This document shows positions 21,407-30,612 of a stretch of 64,000 nucleotides of DNA, piece by piece. The stretch is from Thermotogota bacterium (GTDB lineage: Bacteria; Thermotogota; Thermotogae; Thermotogales; Thermotogaceae), in the NCBI GenBank assembly GCA_030550515.1, contig JAUQPE010000029.1, positions 1 to 64,000 on the forward strand, given 5' to 3'. Under the pieces are notes generated by a model. That model searched no databases. It saw nothing but the letters and a program-made list of their open reading frames with translations, and had not been told where the DNA came from. How positions within the stretch are numbered: the first letter of the stretch is position 1; each line of letters starts with the position of its first letter. The position numbers and the translations under genes were made by a program.

Positions 21407-21435
21407 ATGATACCACACGAGGGTGTGTTTTTCAA
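21407..21435 (-). promoter_or_regulatory. tRNA-Cys promoter
   Basis: On the minus strand, TTGAAA (21435-21430) and TATCAT (21412-21407) are separated by 17 bases, with the start expected just ahead of the tRNA. The -35 overlaps the stop codon of the upstream phosphatase gene. Confidence 0.5.
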
Positions 21436-22034
21436 TCTTCCAGATGACACGTGTCGTTGAGCGACAAGAGCTTCGGCCTACTCTCAAACTCGACCACGCT
21501 GAGTGACGCGTTGTCAAGTTTGAAATTGTAGCGTAGATGGAGTGGTAATCCTAACACCCAGCAGATGAAAGCCCTGAGGGAAATTGCGTGGGAAACGATC
21601 ACCACGTGTTCTGAACCGTTGAGACGTTCGTTGGCTACAATTTTCAAAACGGTGTCCACCATCCGCTTCTGAACGCTGGCTGTGGATTCCAGCCCTTTGG
21701 TCTCGAAATGCGGGTTCTTGTTCCATTCGGTGAATTCGTATGGAAACTTCCTCATCGCTTCTTCGACGGTGAGACCGTTCCACAAACGTATCTCACATTC
21801 TCTCAAACCTTCCTCTACCTTCACTTCGAGTTGAAACCTCTTGGCGATCTCACGAGCCGTCATCACACTCCTGGACAAGGGACTCGAGTAGACCGCATCC
21901 ACTCTTTTAAGCCTCTTGGCCAACTTTTTTGCCTGTTCTATTCCTTTTTCGTTCAAAGGGACGTCGGTGATTCCTTGCCACAGTCCCTTTTCGTTCCACT
22001 CGGTTTCGCCGTGTCTCACCAGGTACAAGTACAT
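21432..22034 (-). CDS. histidine phosphatase / phosphoglycerate mutase family protein
   Basis: This 200-residue protein carries the phospho-histidine motif LVRHGETEWNEKG at its N-terminus, the SSPLSRSVMTAREIA stretch and the second catalytic His in VIVSHAISLRAF. It could be a cofactor-dependent mutase or a CobC/PhoE-like phosphatase; sequence alone does not decide. ATG 22034 follows GGAGG at seven bases. A frame extension of five codons has no ribosome site. Confidence 0.86.
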   Translation of the reverse strand: MYLYLVRHGETEWNEKGLWQGITDVPLNEKGIEQAKKLAKRLKRVDAVYSSPLSRSVMTAREIAKRFQLEVKVEEGLRECEIRLWNGLTVEEAMRKFPYEFTEWNKNPHFETKGLESTASVQKRMVDTVLKIVANERLNGSEHVVIVSHAISLRAFICWVLGLPLHLRYNFKLDNASLSVVEFESRPKLLSLNDTCHLED

Positions 22035-22081
22035 GGCTTTTCCTCCCAAAGATGATAAACTTCTCAGAGGAGGTGATGTAG

Positions 22082-23077
22082 ATGAAGAAAATAGTCCTCA
22101 CAGTCGTATTTTTGATGGTGCTCGTTGGGACGCATTTCTCGTGGAGTGGGCACGAAGGGTTCACCTACCACCTCGTGAAGAATATTGTACCAGACGAGTT
22201 GGTGGAGATCAGAGAGTACAGCTATCAAGAGAAAAGGATCTACAACGTGTCAAAACTTGTTTTGGGAGACGTTTGTGGAAAAGCGATCCTTCCACCGTGG
22301 GATGGGGCACTCGTGCCCCCCGACCCGACGCCTTCAAACGGAAGGGTCCCCGCATGGCAGATACTCACCGTTTACTCCTCCGAGCCAGATTGGGGCATGG
22401 ACCAAGATCTCTCGTTGTCACCGCACCAGGTTCTGATAGGCAACAGTCAGGGTGTCAGACACATGAAGTACAGGCTCTTGGGTTTGGACTTTTTCGAGGG
22501 TGACGAGAGCTTCTATTACTTTCACGACATGGCCAAAGAGGCGTTCAAACGGGGTGACAGGTATTGGGGATACAGATTCCTCGCGAGGGCACTCCACTAC
22601 ATACAGGATCTTTCCCAACCCTACCACAACGTTCCAGGCGAAATCCTTGAAGTACTGAAAGGATTGTTCGATGGAACCACGAAGAGGATGCTGGCAAACG
22701 CCCACTTCGTGTACGACGATTTTCTGGCTTTCTTGATCTACTCTGGAGACGAGGATATACTGAAAGCAATAGAAGAAGCGGAGCCGATCTTCACAAAGAA
22801 CGAGTGGGAGTTGGTTCAAGTGGTGAGAGGACTCGCCATGTCTTACTTTCCCACCGTGCACAAGGAGATGAAGAGAGTCTTCGAAGATACCCTAAAAAAG
22901 AGAGAACCATCAGAGAAGGCCTTCTCCGTGGTTTCTCCGGAAGAGTTCAGGTCGCTCTACGAGAATGGATCCCTCGACAGCCTCAAGTTCTACACCGTCG
23001 AGCTTGTAGGAAAGGTATCCTCGTACCTGAAGGGTTACTTGATAAGCTTTTTGAGATCGGTGAAGAACATAAAATAA
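22082..23077 (+). CDS. secreted zinc phospholipase C / P1-nuclease-like protein
   Basis: This 331-residue exported protein has a 20-residue signal peptide, and predicted cleavage before Trp21 would leave Trp as the first mature residue. In the zinc-dependent phospholipase C/S1-P1 nuclease superfamily the N-terminal Trp binds zinc. The cluster His172-x3-Asp176-x5-His182 (HYIQDLSQPYH) has exactly the spacing of the family's zinc ligands. His208-x3-Asp212 stands where the family has His-x3-Glu. His30, Asp103/Asp107 and His127 are further candidate ligands. The start follows GGAGGTGAT. The gene is monocistronic and ends in a strong terminator. Hydrolytic activity and substrate are inferred only. 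Confidence 0.72.
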   Translation: MKKIVLTVVFLMVLVGTHFSWSGHEGFTYHLVKNIVPDELVEIREYSYQEKRIYNVSKLVLGDVCGKAILPPWDGALVPPDPTPSNGRVPAWQILTVYSSEPDWGMDQDLSLSPHQVLIGNSQGVRHMKYRLLGLDFFEGDESFYYFHDMAKEAFKRGDRYWGYRFLARALHYIQDLSQPYHNVPGEILEVLKGLFDGTTKRMLANAHFVYDDFLAFLIYSGDEDILKAIEEAEPIFTKNEWELVQVVRGLAMSYFPTVHKEMKRVFEDTLKKREPSEKAFSVVSPEEFRSLYENGSLDSLKFYTVELVGKVSSYLKGYLISFLRSVKNIK

Positions 23078-23105
23078 AAATCCCCGCAAAACGCGGGGAT
23101 TTTTC
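23076..23105. terminator. bidirectional terminator
   Basis: An 8-bp G/C-rich stem (23080-23087 with 23093-23100) is flanked by an A run on the left and a T run on the right. It can terminate both the phospholipase-like gene and the converging FN3-like gene. Confidence 0.88.
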
Positions 23106-23120
23106 ATTTCGCCCGAACAA

Positions 23121-23576
23121 TCAGAAAGAAGGAAACACCTGCTCTTCTTCGAAAGTCGCTTCAGGAGTTTCCTCCGGGAATGTCTCAACAACCTGTTCGA
23201 CGGAGAATTTCTGAACATCACCTTTCACGGAATTCTTCCTATCCTTGGCGACAACGTACCAGTAGTACTCCTTCCCTGGCTCAACGTTCACCGTGTAGGA
23301 GTCCGTGGTGATGTCTGTCGCTACCTTGTCAGTTTCAGAGGGCTCGGAACCTTCCTTGAAGTATACGTCGAACTTCACGGTGTCCTTCTTGTCCGGATCC
23401 GTGGCGGACCACCTCAACGTCACGCTGGTCGTATCGCTGGGAAACACGGCGTTGTTGGCGGGACTCAGGTACGTGAGAGTTGGAGGAGTGTTTTTCCTAC
23501 CAACTGCGAGCGCTATGACGACTACGGCGACCACCACAACGATTCCTATGATCGTGTAGAGAACGGATTTCTTCAC
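23121..23576 (-). CDS. membrane-anchored FN3-like protein
   Basis: This 151-residue protein has one N-terminal transmembrane segment (about residues 7-27, isoleucine/valine-rich). An Ig/fibronectin-III-like domain follows: PTLTYLSPANNA, LRWSATDPD, VDVYF-type strands, YYWYVVAKD. The tail is short, acidic and Pro/Glu-rich. It is probably anchored in the inner membrane with the domain outside. The GTG 23576 start has GGGGGTGG upstream. It is a lone gene; its role is unknown. Confidence 0.72.
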   Translation of the reverse strand: MKKSVLYTIIGIVVVVAVVVIALAVGRKNTPPTLTYLSPANNAVFPSDTTSVTLRWSATDPDKKDTVKFDVYFKEGSEPSETDKVATDITTDSYTVNVEPGKEYYWYVVAKDRKNSVKGDVQKFSVEQVVETFPEETPEATFEEEQVFPSF

Positions 23577-23721
23577 CCTACCACCCCCTCTTCAGAATCG
23601 AATTTCACGTTCCTTCAACAATCACCAAAACAAGTTTATATTCTTTGAATTTAAGAAGATTTGTAAATTCAATGGCTGAATTTTTTCTCGAGAATTAAGG
23701 AATGGAAAACCGCCAGTGTGT

Positions 23722-23727
23722 TATAAT
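23722..23727 (+). promoter_or_regulatory. tRNA-Leu promoter -10
   Basis: A perfect TATAAT lies eight bases ahead of the tRNA. No convincing -35 is visible at the right distance. Confidence 0.45.
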
Positions 23728-23735
23728 TATGGCGG

Positions 23736-23825
23736 GCCGGGGTGGCGGAACAGGCAGACGCAGCGGACTTAAAATCCGCTGGGGGATGATCCCCCGTGTC
23801 GGTTCGAGTCCGATCCCCGGCACCA
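23736..23825 (+). tRNA. tRNA-Leu (anticodon TAA)
   Basis: This class II tRNA of 90 bases has acceptor GCCGGGG/CCCCGGC and anticodon loop CTTAAAA with anticodon TAA. Its long variable arm is GGGGG...CCCCC, and the T arm is GTCGG-TTCGAGT-CCGAT (last pair G-T). CCA is encoded at 23823-23825. Confidence 0.96.
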
Positions 23826-23857
23826 GGGCACCCCATGGGGGTGCTCTATCTTTTAAA
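23826..23857 (+). terminator. tRNA-Leu terminator
   Basis: GGGCACCCC pairs with GGGGTGCTC (one G-T pair) right after the tRNA, followed by TATCTTTT. The T tract is imperfect, so read-through into the next gene is possible. Confidence 0.6.
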
Positions 23858-23875
23858 GAATTGGGGGGTGATGGG

Positions 23876-24250
23876 ATGAGACTCACGCTAACCTTCAAAA
23901 ACGTAAGGTGCACGATTGAACTTGATGACGAGCACGAAGTTGTGAAAAAACTGTTGGAAAAATTGCCGATCAAATCGACCGTCAACACCTGGGGAGAAGA
24001 GATTTACTTCTCCATCCCTGTTCAATGCAGGGAAATGAAGAACCCAAAAGACGTGGTGGAGAAAGGAGACGTTGGGTTTTGGCCTCCTGGGAGGGCACTG
24101 TGTTTGTTCTTCGGGAAGACCCCTATCAGCGACGACAAAATAAGACCTGCCAGCACGGTGGACGTGATCGGCAGGATCGTAGAGGGAATGGAAAATTTGC
24201 ATTCGGTAAAGGATGGAGAAGAAGTCTCGATCACAGCTGCATCCTCATGA
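23876..24250 (+). CDS. cyclophilin-like fold protein
   Basis: This 124-residue protein closely matches the TM1367-type cyclophilin-like family as I remember it: [39 protein letters not shown] and [12 protein letters not shown]. These proteins share the cyclophilin barrel, but isomerase activity is not established. ATG 23876 follows GGGGGGTGATGGG. In-frame codons further upstream lie inside tRNA-Leu. The 3' end overlaps the convergent fliE by 20 bases. Confidence 0.85.
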   Translation: MRLTLTFKNVRCTIELDDEHEVVKKLLEKLPIKSTVNTWGEEIYFSIPVQCREMKNPKDVVEKGDVGFWPPGRALCLFFGKTPISDDKIRPASTVDVIGRIVEGMENLHSVKDGEEVSITAASS

Positions 24251-24515
24251 TCTCCCTGTAAGCCTCAACGATCCTGTTCCGCACTTCGAGGGTGAGTCTC
24301 AAGGCTATGGAAGCCTTCTCGGCTTCTATGATCACCTCGTGGATGTTGCTTATCCTGCCCGTTGCGAAATCGTCCGCCATTTTCTCAGCTTTCTTTTGCA
24401 TCTCGTTCACTTTTTCGAGAGCTTCCTTCAGTATCTCGGAAAAGTCGGCTTTGGCGTCCTTCCTCTGGTAACCCCTGGGATCTATGGGCCCCAAGCCCTC
24501 AATCCTGTCCACCAT
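24231..24515 (-). CDS. fliE: flagellar hook-basal body protein FliE
   Basis: FliE joins the MS ring to the rod. This 94-residue protein is all helical with the family pattern [21 protein letters not shown] and the C-terminal [22 protein letters not shown]. It lies three bases after flgC with GGAGGGTGTG as ribosome site. With flgB and flgC it forms the proximal rod gene set. It is the last gene of its strand run. Confidence 0.93.
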   Translation of the reverse strand: MVDRIEGLGPIDPRGYQRKDAKADFSEILKEALEKVNEMQKKAEKMADDFATGRISNIHEVIIEAEKASIALRLTLEVRNRIVEAYREIMRMQL

Positions 24516-24518
24516 TCA

Positions 24519-24938
24519 TCACACCCTCCCTATCTGGAGAGCGCTGTTCACGATGCTCTTGGTCACGTTAAAGGCCGCGACGTTCGCCTCATACGCCCTT
24601 TGGGCATCCATCAAATCCACCATCTCTCGCAAGACGTTGACGTTTGGCATCTGCACGTACCCGTCTTCGTTTGCATCTGGGTGGGTCGGATCGTACACCA
24701 ACCTGAACGGCGTTTGATCCTCCACGATCCTGACAACCCTCACACCCAAGCTCTCCACTTTACCATCAACCGTTCTTCTCAAATACTCGGAGAAGACGGG
24801 TATCTTCCTTCTGTAAGGTTCCCCTCTTTCCGTCCTGGTCGTTTCAGCGTTGGCGATGTTCGTCGATATGACGTCCAACCTCAACCTCTGGGCGGACATG
24901 CCGGTGGCGCTCACCGTCATGATCTTGAACTCGTTCAT
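24519..24938 (-). CDS. flgC: flagellar basal-body rod protein FlgC
   Basis: This proximal rod protein of 139 residues has the N-terminal rod signature SATGMSAQRLRLDVISTNIANAET and the C-terminal helix in which MMDLM-type residues are followed by QRAYEANVAAFNVTK. ATG 24938 is chosen; a GTG directly before it is the alternative. The start overlaps the flgB stop by one base. Confidence 0.94.
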   Translation of the reverse strand: MNEFKIMTVSATGMSAQRLRLDVISTNIANAETTRTERGEPYRRKIPVFSEYLRRTVDGKVESLGVRVVRIVEDQTPFRLVYDPTHPDANEDGYVQMPNVNVLREMVDLMDAQRAYEANVAAFNVTKSIVNSALQIGRV

Positions 24939-25321
24939 CACCGGACACCCCTCAGGATGATGTTGTACCGATCGATGGCGTTGGAGATGAGTCTGGACAG
25001 AACCTGGTACCTCAAGCCGTTTTCAACCATCCGAACGAATTCGAAGTCCAGATCCACGTTGTTTCCATCGTTTCTCAACGCTGTACCGTTCTGAACGAGC
25101 ACTTTCGGTTCAACCACCCTCGAGTGGGAATCGATGTGTTTTTCGTGGGTGGTTTTCAGTTTCAAACGTCCCCCGTTCTCCCGCAACAACTCTTCGAATA
25201 AAACGTATTTCCTCTTGTAGCCAGGAGTGCTAGCGTTCGCAATGTTCGTGGTGTGAACATATTGCCTCAGAAGCGCTACATCCATCGCTTGTTTTATCGT
25301 GTAAAAATTGCTGCCGAACAC
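24938..25321 (-). CDS. flgB: flagellar basal-body rod protein FlgB
   Basis: This rod protein of 127 residues has LLRQYVHTTNIANASTPGYKRK (split here only by the domain start) and the C-terminal RYQVLSRLISNAI helix. GTG 25321 is preferred because GGGGG lies eight bases upstream. GTG 25330, which sits inside that site, gives three more residues. It is 22 bases downstream of prfA, an unusual neighbour for flagellar genes but the same order as I know from T. maritima. Confidence 0.92.
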   Translation of the reverse strand: MFGSNFYTIKQAMDVALLRQYVHTTNIANASTPGYKRKYVLFEELLRENGGRLKLKTTHEKHIDSHSRVVEPKVLVQNGTALRNDGNNVDLDFEFVRMVENGLRYQVLSRLISNAIDRYNIILRGVR

Positions 25322-25343
25322 CTCCTGCACCCCCCAGTTGATA

Positions 25344-26393
25344 CTATTCTCTGTCCGCCTCCTGGACTCCTAGGAGTACCTCCAAGTTGCTCTCGATGTC
25401 GTGTTCCACAAGCTTTTCTAAGATTTCGTCCAGATCGCCATCGAGTATCTCTTTCAACCTGTAAGTCGTGTAGTTTATCCTGTGATCGGTGACACGGTTT
25501 TGGGGAAAGTTGTAAGTTCTGATCTTTTCACTCCTCTCACCACTTCCGATTTGGGCCCTCCTCTTCTTCGAAATCTCTTCCTCCAACTTCTGTTTCTGCA
25601 GTTGATAAAGCCTTGTCCTCAGTATCCTGAGCGCGGTCTGTTTGTTCTGGTACTGGGACCTCTCGTTCTGACATGTCACGACTATTCCAGTTGGTATGTG
25701 GGTGATGCGAACAGCGGATTCCGTCTTGTTCACGTACTGCCCACCATGCCCGGAGGCGCGAAAAGTCTCTATCTTTAGATCTTCTGGCTTTATCTCTATC
25801 TCTTCTTCTCCTATCTCCGGCAAGACCGCCACCGTTGCGGTCGAAGTATGGATTCTGTCACCGGATTCAGTCACCGGAATTCTTTGAACCCGATGGACAC
25901 CGCTCTCGTACCTCAGCAGGCTGTAAGCGCTCTCCCCGGTGACGAAGAAGATAACTTCTTTTATTCCGCCGAGGTCCGTCTCGTGCAGGTCTGCTATCTC
26001 GACATCCCATCCCTTCTTCTCCGCGTACCTCGTGTACATCCTGAAAAGGTCGCGAGCGAAGAGTGCGGCCTCTTCCCCTCCTGTCCCAGCCCTTATCTCC
26101 ACGACGGCCCTATCACCGGCATCCGGTGAGATGAACAAGAAGAGTTCCCTGAGGAGTCTTTCCAGTTCTTTCTCGTATTTCTCGATTTCCAAAGGATCCT
26201 CCCCATCTTCTCGAAGGAGCTTCAAGAACTCTTCCGTCTCCCTTATCCTCTGGACCAGTTCGTTTACTTTCTCTGCTTTTGAATATTCCTTTCCAAGTTC
26301 CCTCATCTCGTCAGGGCTCAGGTCCCCACTTGAAAGTTTCTCTTCTATCTCGCGTTTTTTCCCTTCAGCAAAGCGCGAGAGTTTCTCTATCAA
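25344..26393 (-). CDS. prfA: peptide chain release factor 1
   Basis: RF1 ends translation at UAA and UAG. The catalytic GGQ lies in [17 protein letters not shown], and the domain 2 region [31 protein letters not shown] is intact. The N-terminal helical domain is complete (349 residues). The start is TTG 26393, overlapping the pilT stop as TTGA. The ribosome site is weak, which suggests coupling to pilT. Confidence 0.95.
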   Translation of the reverse strand: MIEKLSRFAEGKKREIEEKLSSGDLSPDEMRELGKEYSKAEKVNELVQRIRETEEFLKLLREDGEDPLEIEKYEKELERLLRELFLFISPDAGDRAVVEIRAGTGGEEAALFARDLFRMYTRYAEKKGWDVEIADLHETDLGGIKEVIFFVTGESAYSLLRYESGVHRVQRIPVTESGDRIHTSTATVAVLPEIGEEEIEIKPEDLKIETFRASGHGGQYVNKTESAVRITHIPTGIVVTCQNERSQYQNKQTALRILRTRLYQLQKQKLEEEISKKRRAQIGSGERSEKIRTYNFPQNRVTDHRINYTTYRLKEILDGDLDEILEKLVEHDIESNLEVLLGVQEADRE

Positions 26394-27460
26394 ACCTTCA
26401 AACCTAATCTTCTGGCCACCTCCTCTGGGTCTCTCGCAAACTCGAGGGCGCTCTCCTTGGAGATCTCACCCTTCAGAGCGGCCCTCACGAGTGCGTCGTC
26501 GAACAGGATCATCCCATGCCTTGCTCCAGCTTGAATAGCGGATTCCAACTGGTGCAATTTGTTCTCGCGGATTAGGTTCCTCACCGCGGGTGTGCCCACC
26601 ATGATCTCCACGATCGGGATGAAACCTATACCAGCGGCCTTTGGGACGAGTCTTTGGTAGATGACGGCCACCAACGTGTTTGCAAGCTGTATGGCGATCT
26701 GGCGTTGCTGGTGTCCTGGAAAAACATCGATTATCCTCTCGGGGGCTGAAGCGGCAGAATTCGTATGGATCGTAGACAGAACGAGGTGTCCCGTCTCGGC
26801 AGCAGTGAGTGCGAGTGCCATCGTGTCCAAGTCCCTCATCTCTCCAACGAGTATCACGTCTGGGTCTTCCCTCAGCGCGAACTTTAAACCGTTGTAGAAG
26901 GAATCCGTATCGCTTCCAAGCTCTCTCTGGTGGATGAGCGCTTTTTTGTTCGCGAATACGTACTCTATGGGATCTTCTATGGTGATGATGTGGTAAGGGT
27001 ATCTCTCGTTTACGTAGTCGATCATCGCGGCTAGGGTCGTGGATTTCCCACTCCCTGTTGGTCCCGCCACAAGGATCAAGCCATACTTTCTCTCCACGAA
27101 CGTCTTCAGTATCTCCGGAAGGCCAAGCTCTTCGAAGGTCCTGATCTTTTTTGGTATCAACCTGAAAGCGATGGCCGGGTTTTTTCTCTCAAAATAGAGG
27201 TTCCCCCTCACCCTTACGGCGTCGCCTATCCCGAAGGAAAAGTCCACTTCTTTACCCTTTGGAGGAAATGGGAGTCCTATCTCCACGAATAGCTCCTTCA
27301 CTCCCCCCAAAATGTCTTCACGGGTCATCTCCCCGTAAGACTTCTGCGGCACCAACGCACCGTCTATTCGAAAGTACGGCGGACAACCTACGGAAAGGTG
27401 CACATCAGTCGCTCTCAAGCTGTAAGCCTCCGAGAGCATTCTCACAAAGGATGTGGGCAA
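26390..27460 (-). CDS. pilT: twitching motility / retraction ATPase PilT
   Basis: This hexameric secretion-type ATPase has Walker [10 protein letters not shown], the Asp box [11 protein letters not shown], Walker [13 protein letters not shown] and the His box LSTIHTNSA. The C-terminal AIRNLIRE-like motif ([10 protein letters not shown]) of PilT is present. It would power type IV pilus retraction, though no other pilus gene is in the window. TTG 27460 follows AAGGTGA, which contains the ileS stop. Confidence 0.92.
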   Translation of the reverse strand: MPTSFVRMLSEAYSLRATDVHLSVGCPPYFRIDGALVPQKSYGEMTREDILGGVKELFVEIGLPFPPKGKEVDFSFGIGDAVRVRGNLYFERKNPAIAFRLIPKKIRTFEELGLPEILKTFVERKYGLILVAGPTGSGKSTTLAAMIDYVNERYPYHIITIEDPIEYVFANKKALIHQRELGSDTDSFYNGLKFALREDPDVILVGEMRDLDTMALALTAAETGHLVLSTIHTNSAASAPERIIDVFPGHQQRQIAIQLANTLVAVIYQRLVPKAAGIGFIPIVEIMVGTPAVRNLIRENKLHQLESAIQAGARHGMILFDDALVRAALKGEISKESALEFARDPEEVARRLGLKV

Positions 27461-27464
27461 TTTT

Positions 27465-30221
27465 TCACCTTCTTTCTCCCCTCAGCACGGCTGCGCACCT
27501 TGGACACACACCCGGGAAATCGCCCCAAGAAATTTCCTCGCTGTACTTCCAACACCTTTGACATTTTTCCCCGCTTGCGTGCCTCACGGTGACCTCTACC
27601 GCGTTCCCTTTAAATTCACATTCGTCTCCTTCTACGATCCGAACTTTCGAGACGATGAAGAGCTCTTCCAAGGTGTCCCTGTATTCTTCCAAAAGAAGCT
27701 CGATCTCTCTGTTTTTAGGTCTCAGGATCACTTCCGCGTCGAGGGAATGTCCTATGACGTCTTGTTGCCTCTTCTCTTCCAGCGCTTTCAGCACGTCCTC
27801 TCTCACTTCCAGAAGTCTTTCGAAGTCTTCCAAGAGTTTTTCGTCCACGAACTCTTCTCTGTACTCCGGCCAGTACTCGGCCTGCACTGTGAGGTATTTC
27901 CTGTCTTTCTCGTGGAGGTGGGAATAAACCTCCTCCATCGTGAAAGTCATGATAGGGGTGAGGATCTTCATCAAAGCCAACAGTATCTCGTGCAGGACCG
28001 TCTGGGCTGACCTCCTGTACGAGGAATCTTTGGCCTCCACGTACAACCTGTCCTTCACAACGTCCAGATACACCGCACTCAGCTCGACCGTGCAGTACTT
28101 GACGATCAGGTTGTAGACCTTCGAGAACTCATAACTGTCGTAGTACTCGGTGGCAAGCCTGATGACTTCTTGGAGCCTTCCCAACGCCCATTTGTCAATG
28201 GGGAGCAATCGATCGTACGGCACCTTGTCCCTCTCGGGATCGAAGTCGTAAAGGTTTCCAAGCAAAAACCTGAAGGTGTTCCTGATTTTCTTGTAGACTT
28301 CCGCTTGCTGTTCGACGATCTTCATGGATATCTTTATGTCGTTGAAGTAATCGCTGCTGGCCAGCCACAACCTCAAAATCTCGGCTCCGTACTTTCGAAC
28401 CACTTCCATCGGATCGACCACGTTACCGAGGGACTTACTCATCTTCCTTCCCAACTCGTCCTTTATGAACCCGTGCGTTAAAACCTCTTTGTAGGGTGCT
28501 CTACCTCTCTTGGCAACTGAGAGGAATATCGAGGAATGGAACCACCCTCTGTGCTGGTCACTCCCCTCCAGATACATGTCCAACGGGAAGGGGTGGTCTT
28601 CCCGGGTTACGATGTACTCGAAGGAAGAACCGGAATCTATCCACACGTCCAACGTGTCGAGCATCTTCTCGAAACGTGAAGAACCGCACTTGGGACATCG
28701 GAAATCGTTCGGCAAGAGTTCTTCCAAGTTCCTTTCGAACCAAGCGTCCGCCCCCTCTTTCTCGACGAACTTCAAAAAGTGATCGATGATCCTGGCGTCC
28801 AGGATCGCTTCGTTGCACTCCCCGCACCTGACGGCGGGGATCGGCGTACCCCATACCCTCTGTCTGGAGATGCACCAGTCCGGTCTTTCTTCCACCATCG
28901 ATCTTATCCTGTTCTTACCCCACTCTGGTATCCACTTCACCTTTTCTATCTCTTCGAGAACCCTCTTCCTGAGATCGTTCTTGTCAACCGAGATGAACCA
29001 CTGTTCCGTCGCCCTGAAGATGACAGGTCCTTTGCACCTCCAACAGTGCGGGTAAGAATGCGTCACTTTCGAAGCGTGCACCAACAGGCCTTTCTTTCGC
29101 AGATCGTCCACTATGATCTCGTTGGCACTTTCGATGAACATCCCTTTGTACTTTCCTGCCCCTTCCGTGAACACGCCCTCTTCGTTGACGGGAGAGAGCA
29201 CCGGCAGACCGTATCGCAGGTGACCGTAAACGAAGTCTTCCTCTCCATGACCCGGGGCGATGTGGACGCACCCTGTACCCGTCTCCATGGAGACGTAATC
29301 CGCCAGGATCACCCTCGACCTTCTGTCCTCAAACAGTGGGTGTTCGAACTCTTTACCCTCCAAGTCTTGCCCCCTCAGCTCTCCAACGGGTTCGTAGGAA
29401 TTCACACCCACCTCTCGGAAGAAGGCGTCGAGGAGTTGGCGAGCCACCACCCAGCGCTCTTTTCCGACTCTCACAACGGAGTAAGGGTAGTCCGGGTGTA
29501 AGGCGATACCGACGTTCGCCGGCAGGGTCCAAGGGGTGGTGGTCCATATGACGACGAAAAGGTCAGGTTCCTCGACGGACTTGAGCTTCACGTATATGGA
29601 TGGGGACACATGATCTTTGTATTCTATCTCGGCCTCCGCCAAGGCTGTTCTACACCTGGGACACCAATAGATGGGTTTCGTGGATCGGTACACGTTACCC
29701 GCCTCGACCAGCGCCTTGAAGACCTCCAGGATTTTCACTTCGTATTCCGGTTTCAGGGTGATGTAAGGGTTGTTCCAATCGCCCCTCACACCGAGCCTTT
29801 TGAACTCTTCTCTTTGAACATCGACGAACTTCAACGCGAACTCCTCACACTTTTTCCTTATATCTGAAGGGGACATGGTCTTTATCTTCTCGCCGAGTTC
29901 CAAAGAAACCTGATGCTCTATGGGCAGACCGTGCGTGTCCCAACCGGGAACGTAAGGTGTCCTGTAACCCCTCATCGTCTTGTACTTCACCACGATGTCT
30001 TTAAGGATCTTGTTCAACGCAGTTCCGATGTGTATGTGACCGTTGGCGTAAGGGGGACCATCGTGAAGTACGAAGACTGGACAGCCCTCCCTCTGCTCGA
30101 GGACGTAGTGGTAGAGGTCGATGCTTTCCCACCATTCCAAAATCTTCTCTTCCTTGCTGGTGAGGTTTGCCTTCATCGGAAAGTCGGTTTGTGGGAGGTT
30201 CAAAGTGTATTTGTAGTCCAA
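27465..30221 (-). CDS. ileS: isoleucyl-tRNA synthetase
   Basis: This class Ia synthetase has [16 protein letters not shown] (HIGH region), the large CP1 editing domain, KMSKS ([10 protein letters not shown]) and a C-terminal zinc finger (CQRC...CPRC). The start is either ATG 30227, only three bases after GGAGG, or TTG 30221 at nine bases. I list TTG, giving [15 protein letters not shown] as in related proteins. The product is about 918 residues. It lies between the response regulator and pilT. Confidence 0.95.
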   Translation of the reverse strand: MDYKYTLNLPQTDFPMKANLTSKEEKILEWWESIDLYHYVLEQREGCPVFVLHDGPPYANGHIHIGTALNKILKDIVVKYKTMRGYRTPYVPGWDTHGLPIEHQVSLELGEKIKTMSPSDIRKKCEEFALKFVDVQREEFKRLGVRGDWNNPYITLKPEYEVKILEVFKALVEAGNVYRSTKPIYWCPRCRTALAEAEIEYKDHVSPSIYVKLKSVEEPDLFVVIWTTTPWTLPANVGIALHPDYPYSVVRVGKERWVVARQLLDAFFREVGVNSYEPVGELRGQDLEGKEFEHPLFEDRRSRVILADYVSMETGTGCVHIAPGHGEEDFVYGHLRYGLPVLSPVNEEGVFTEGAGKYKGMFIESANEIIVDDLRKKGLLVHASKVTHSYPHCWRCKGPVIFRATEQWFISVDKNDLRKRVLEEIEKVKWIPEWGKNRIRSMVEERPDWCISRQRVWGTPIPAVRCGECNEAILDARIIDHFLKFVEKEGADAWFERNLEELLPNDFRCPKCGSSRFEKMLDTLDVWIDSGSSFEYIVTREDHPFPLDMYLEGSDQHRGWFHSSIFLSVAKRGRAPYKEVLTHGFIKDELGRKMSKSLGNVVDPMEVVRKYGAEILRLWLASSDYFNDIKISMKIVEQQAEVYKKIRNTFRFLLGNLYDFDPERDKVPYDRLLPIDKWALGRLQEVIRLATEYYDSYEFSKVYNLIVKYCTVELSAVYLDVVKDRLYVEAKDSSYRRSAQTVLHEILLALMKILTPIMTFTMEEVYSHLHEKDRKYLTVQAEYWPEYREEFVDEKLLEDFERLLEVREDVLKALEEKRQQDVIGHSLDAEVILRPKNREIELLLEEYRDTLEELFIVSKVRIVEGDECEFKGNAVEVTVRHASGEKCQRCWKYSEEISWGDFPGVCPRCAAVLRGERR

Positions 30222-30246
30222 TCCCATACACCTCCTGCCCTTCCCA

Positions 30247-30600
30247 TCACGAGAGAAGCTTTTTCACCTTTTCTTTGAGTTCCGTGAAATCGATCGATTT
30301 CACCACGTACTCGTCCGCCGCCCAGGAGGAAAGATCATACTTGTAGTGCGAGTAAGCGGTTAAAATCAAAATTTTCGCGTCTTTCTTCCTCTCACGTATC
30401 AAGCCTGCGACCTCGAGACCGTTCATGCCCGGCATCTCTATGTCCAGCACGATGAGGTCGTAATCTCCCGAGAAGTATTTTTCGATGGCTTTTTCTCCGT
30501 TCTCCGCAACGTCTACGATGTAACCTTCCTCTTCGAGTTCTTCTCTCAAGAGATCTCTAATATTCGGCTCGTCATCGACAACGAGTATCTTCTTTTTCAT
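30247..30600 (-). CDS. single-domain response regulator (TrrA-like)
   Basis: This stand-alone CheY-like receiver has 117 residues. The acidic pair is Asp9/Asp10, the phosphorylation site is Asp53 (IVLDIEMPG), the switch Thr is Thr81 and the conserved Lys is Lys101. There is no output domain, so it must signal through protein contacts. It lies 12 bases downstream of the kinase gene. The pair matches the ThkA/TrrA two-component system described in T. maritima. Confidence 0.92.
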   Translation of the reverse strand: MKKKILVVDDEPNIRDLLREELEEEGYIVDVAENGEKAIEKYFSGDYDLIVLDIEMPGMNGLEVAGLIRERKKDAKILILTAYSHYKYDLSSWAADEYVVKSIDFTELKEKVKKLLS

Positions 30601-30612
30601 CCCTCGATCACC

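Noticed and set aside
20256-21416. A longer potD frame running upstream to 21416
   Set aside because: The extension crosses the tRNA-Cys terminator and tRNA itself; the signal peptide and ribosome site place the start at 21266.
21414-21432. A plus-strand hairpin with five T near 21420, possibly a terminator
   Set aside because: The stem has only five pairs and nothing upstream on the plus strand is transcribed toward it; it lies within the minus-strand tRNA-Cys promoter.
23702-24250. A longer frame for the cyclophilin-like protein starting at 23702
   Set aside because: It includes tRNA-Leu and its terminator; ATG 23876 has a strong ribosome site and matches the family N-terminus.
28779-29501. 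A 240-codon plus-strand open frame inside ileS
   Set aside because: It lies wholly opposite the conserved editing domain of ileS and shows no recognisable motif or ribosome site.
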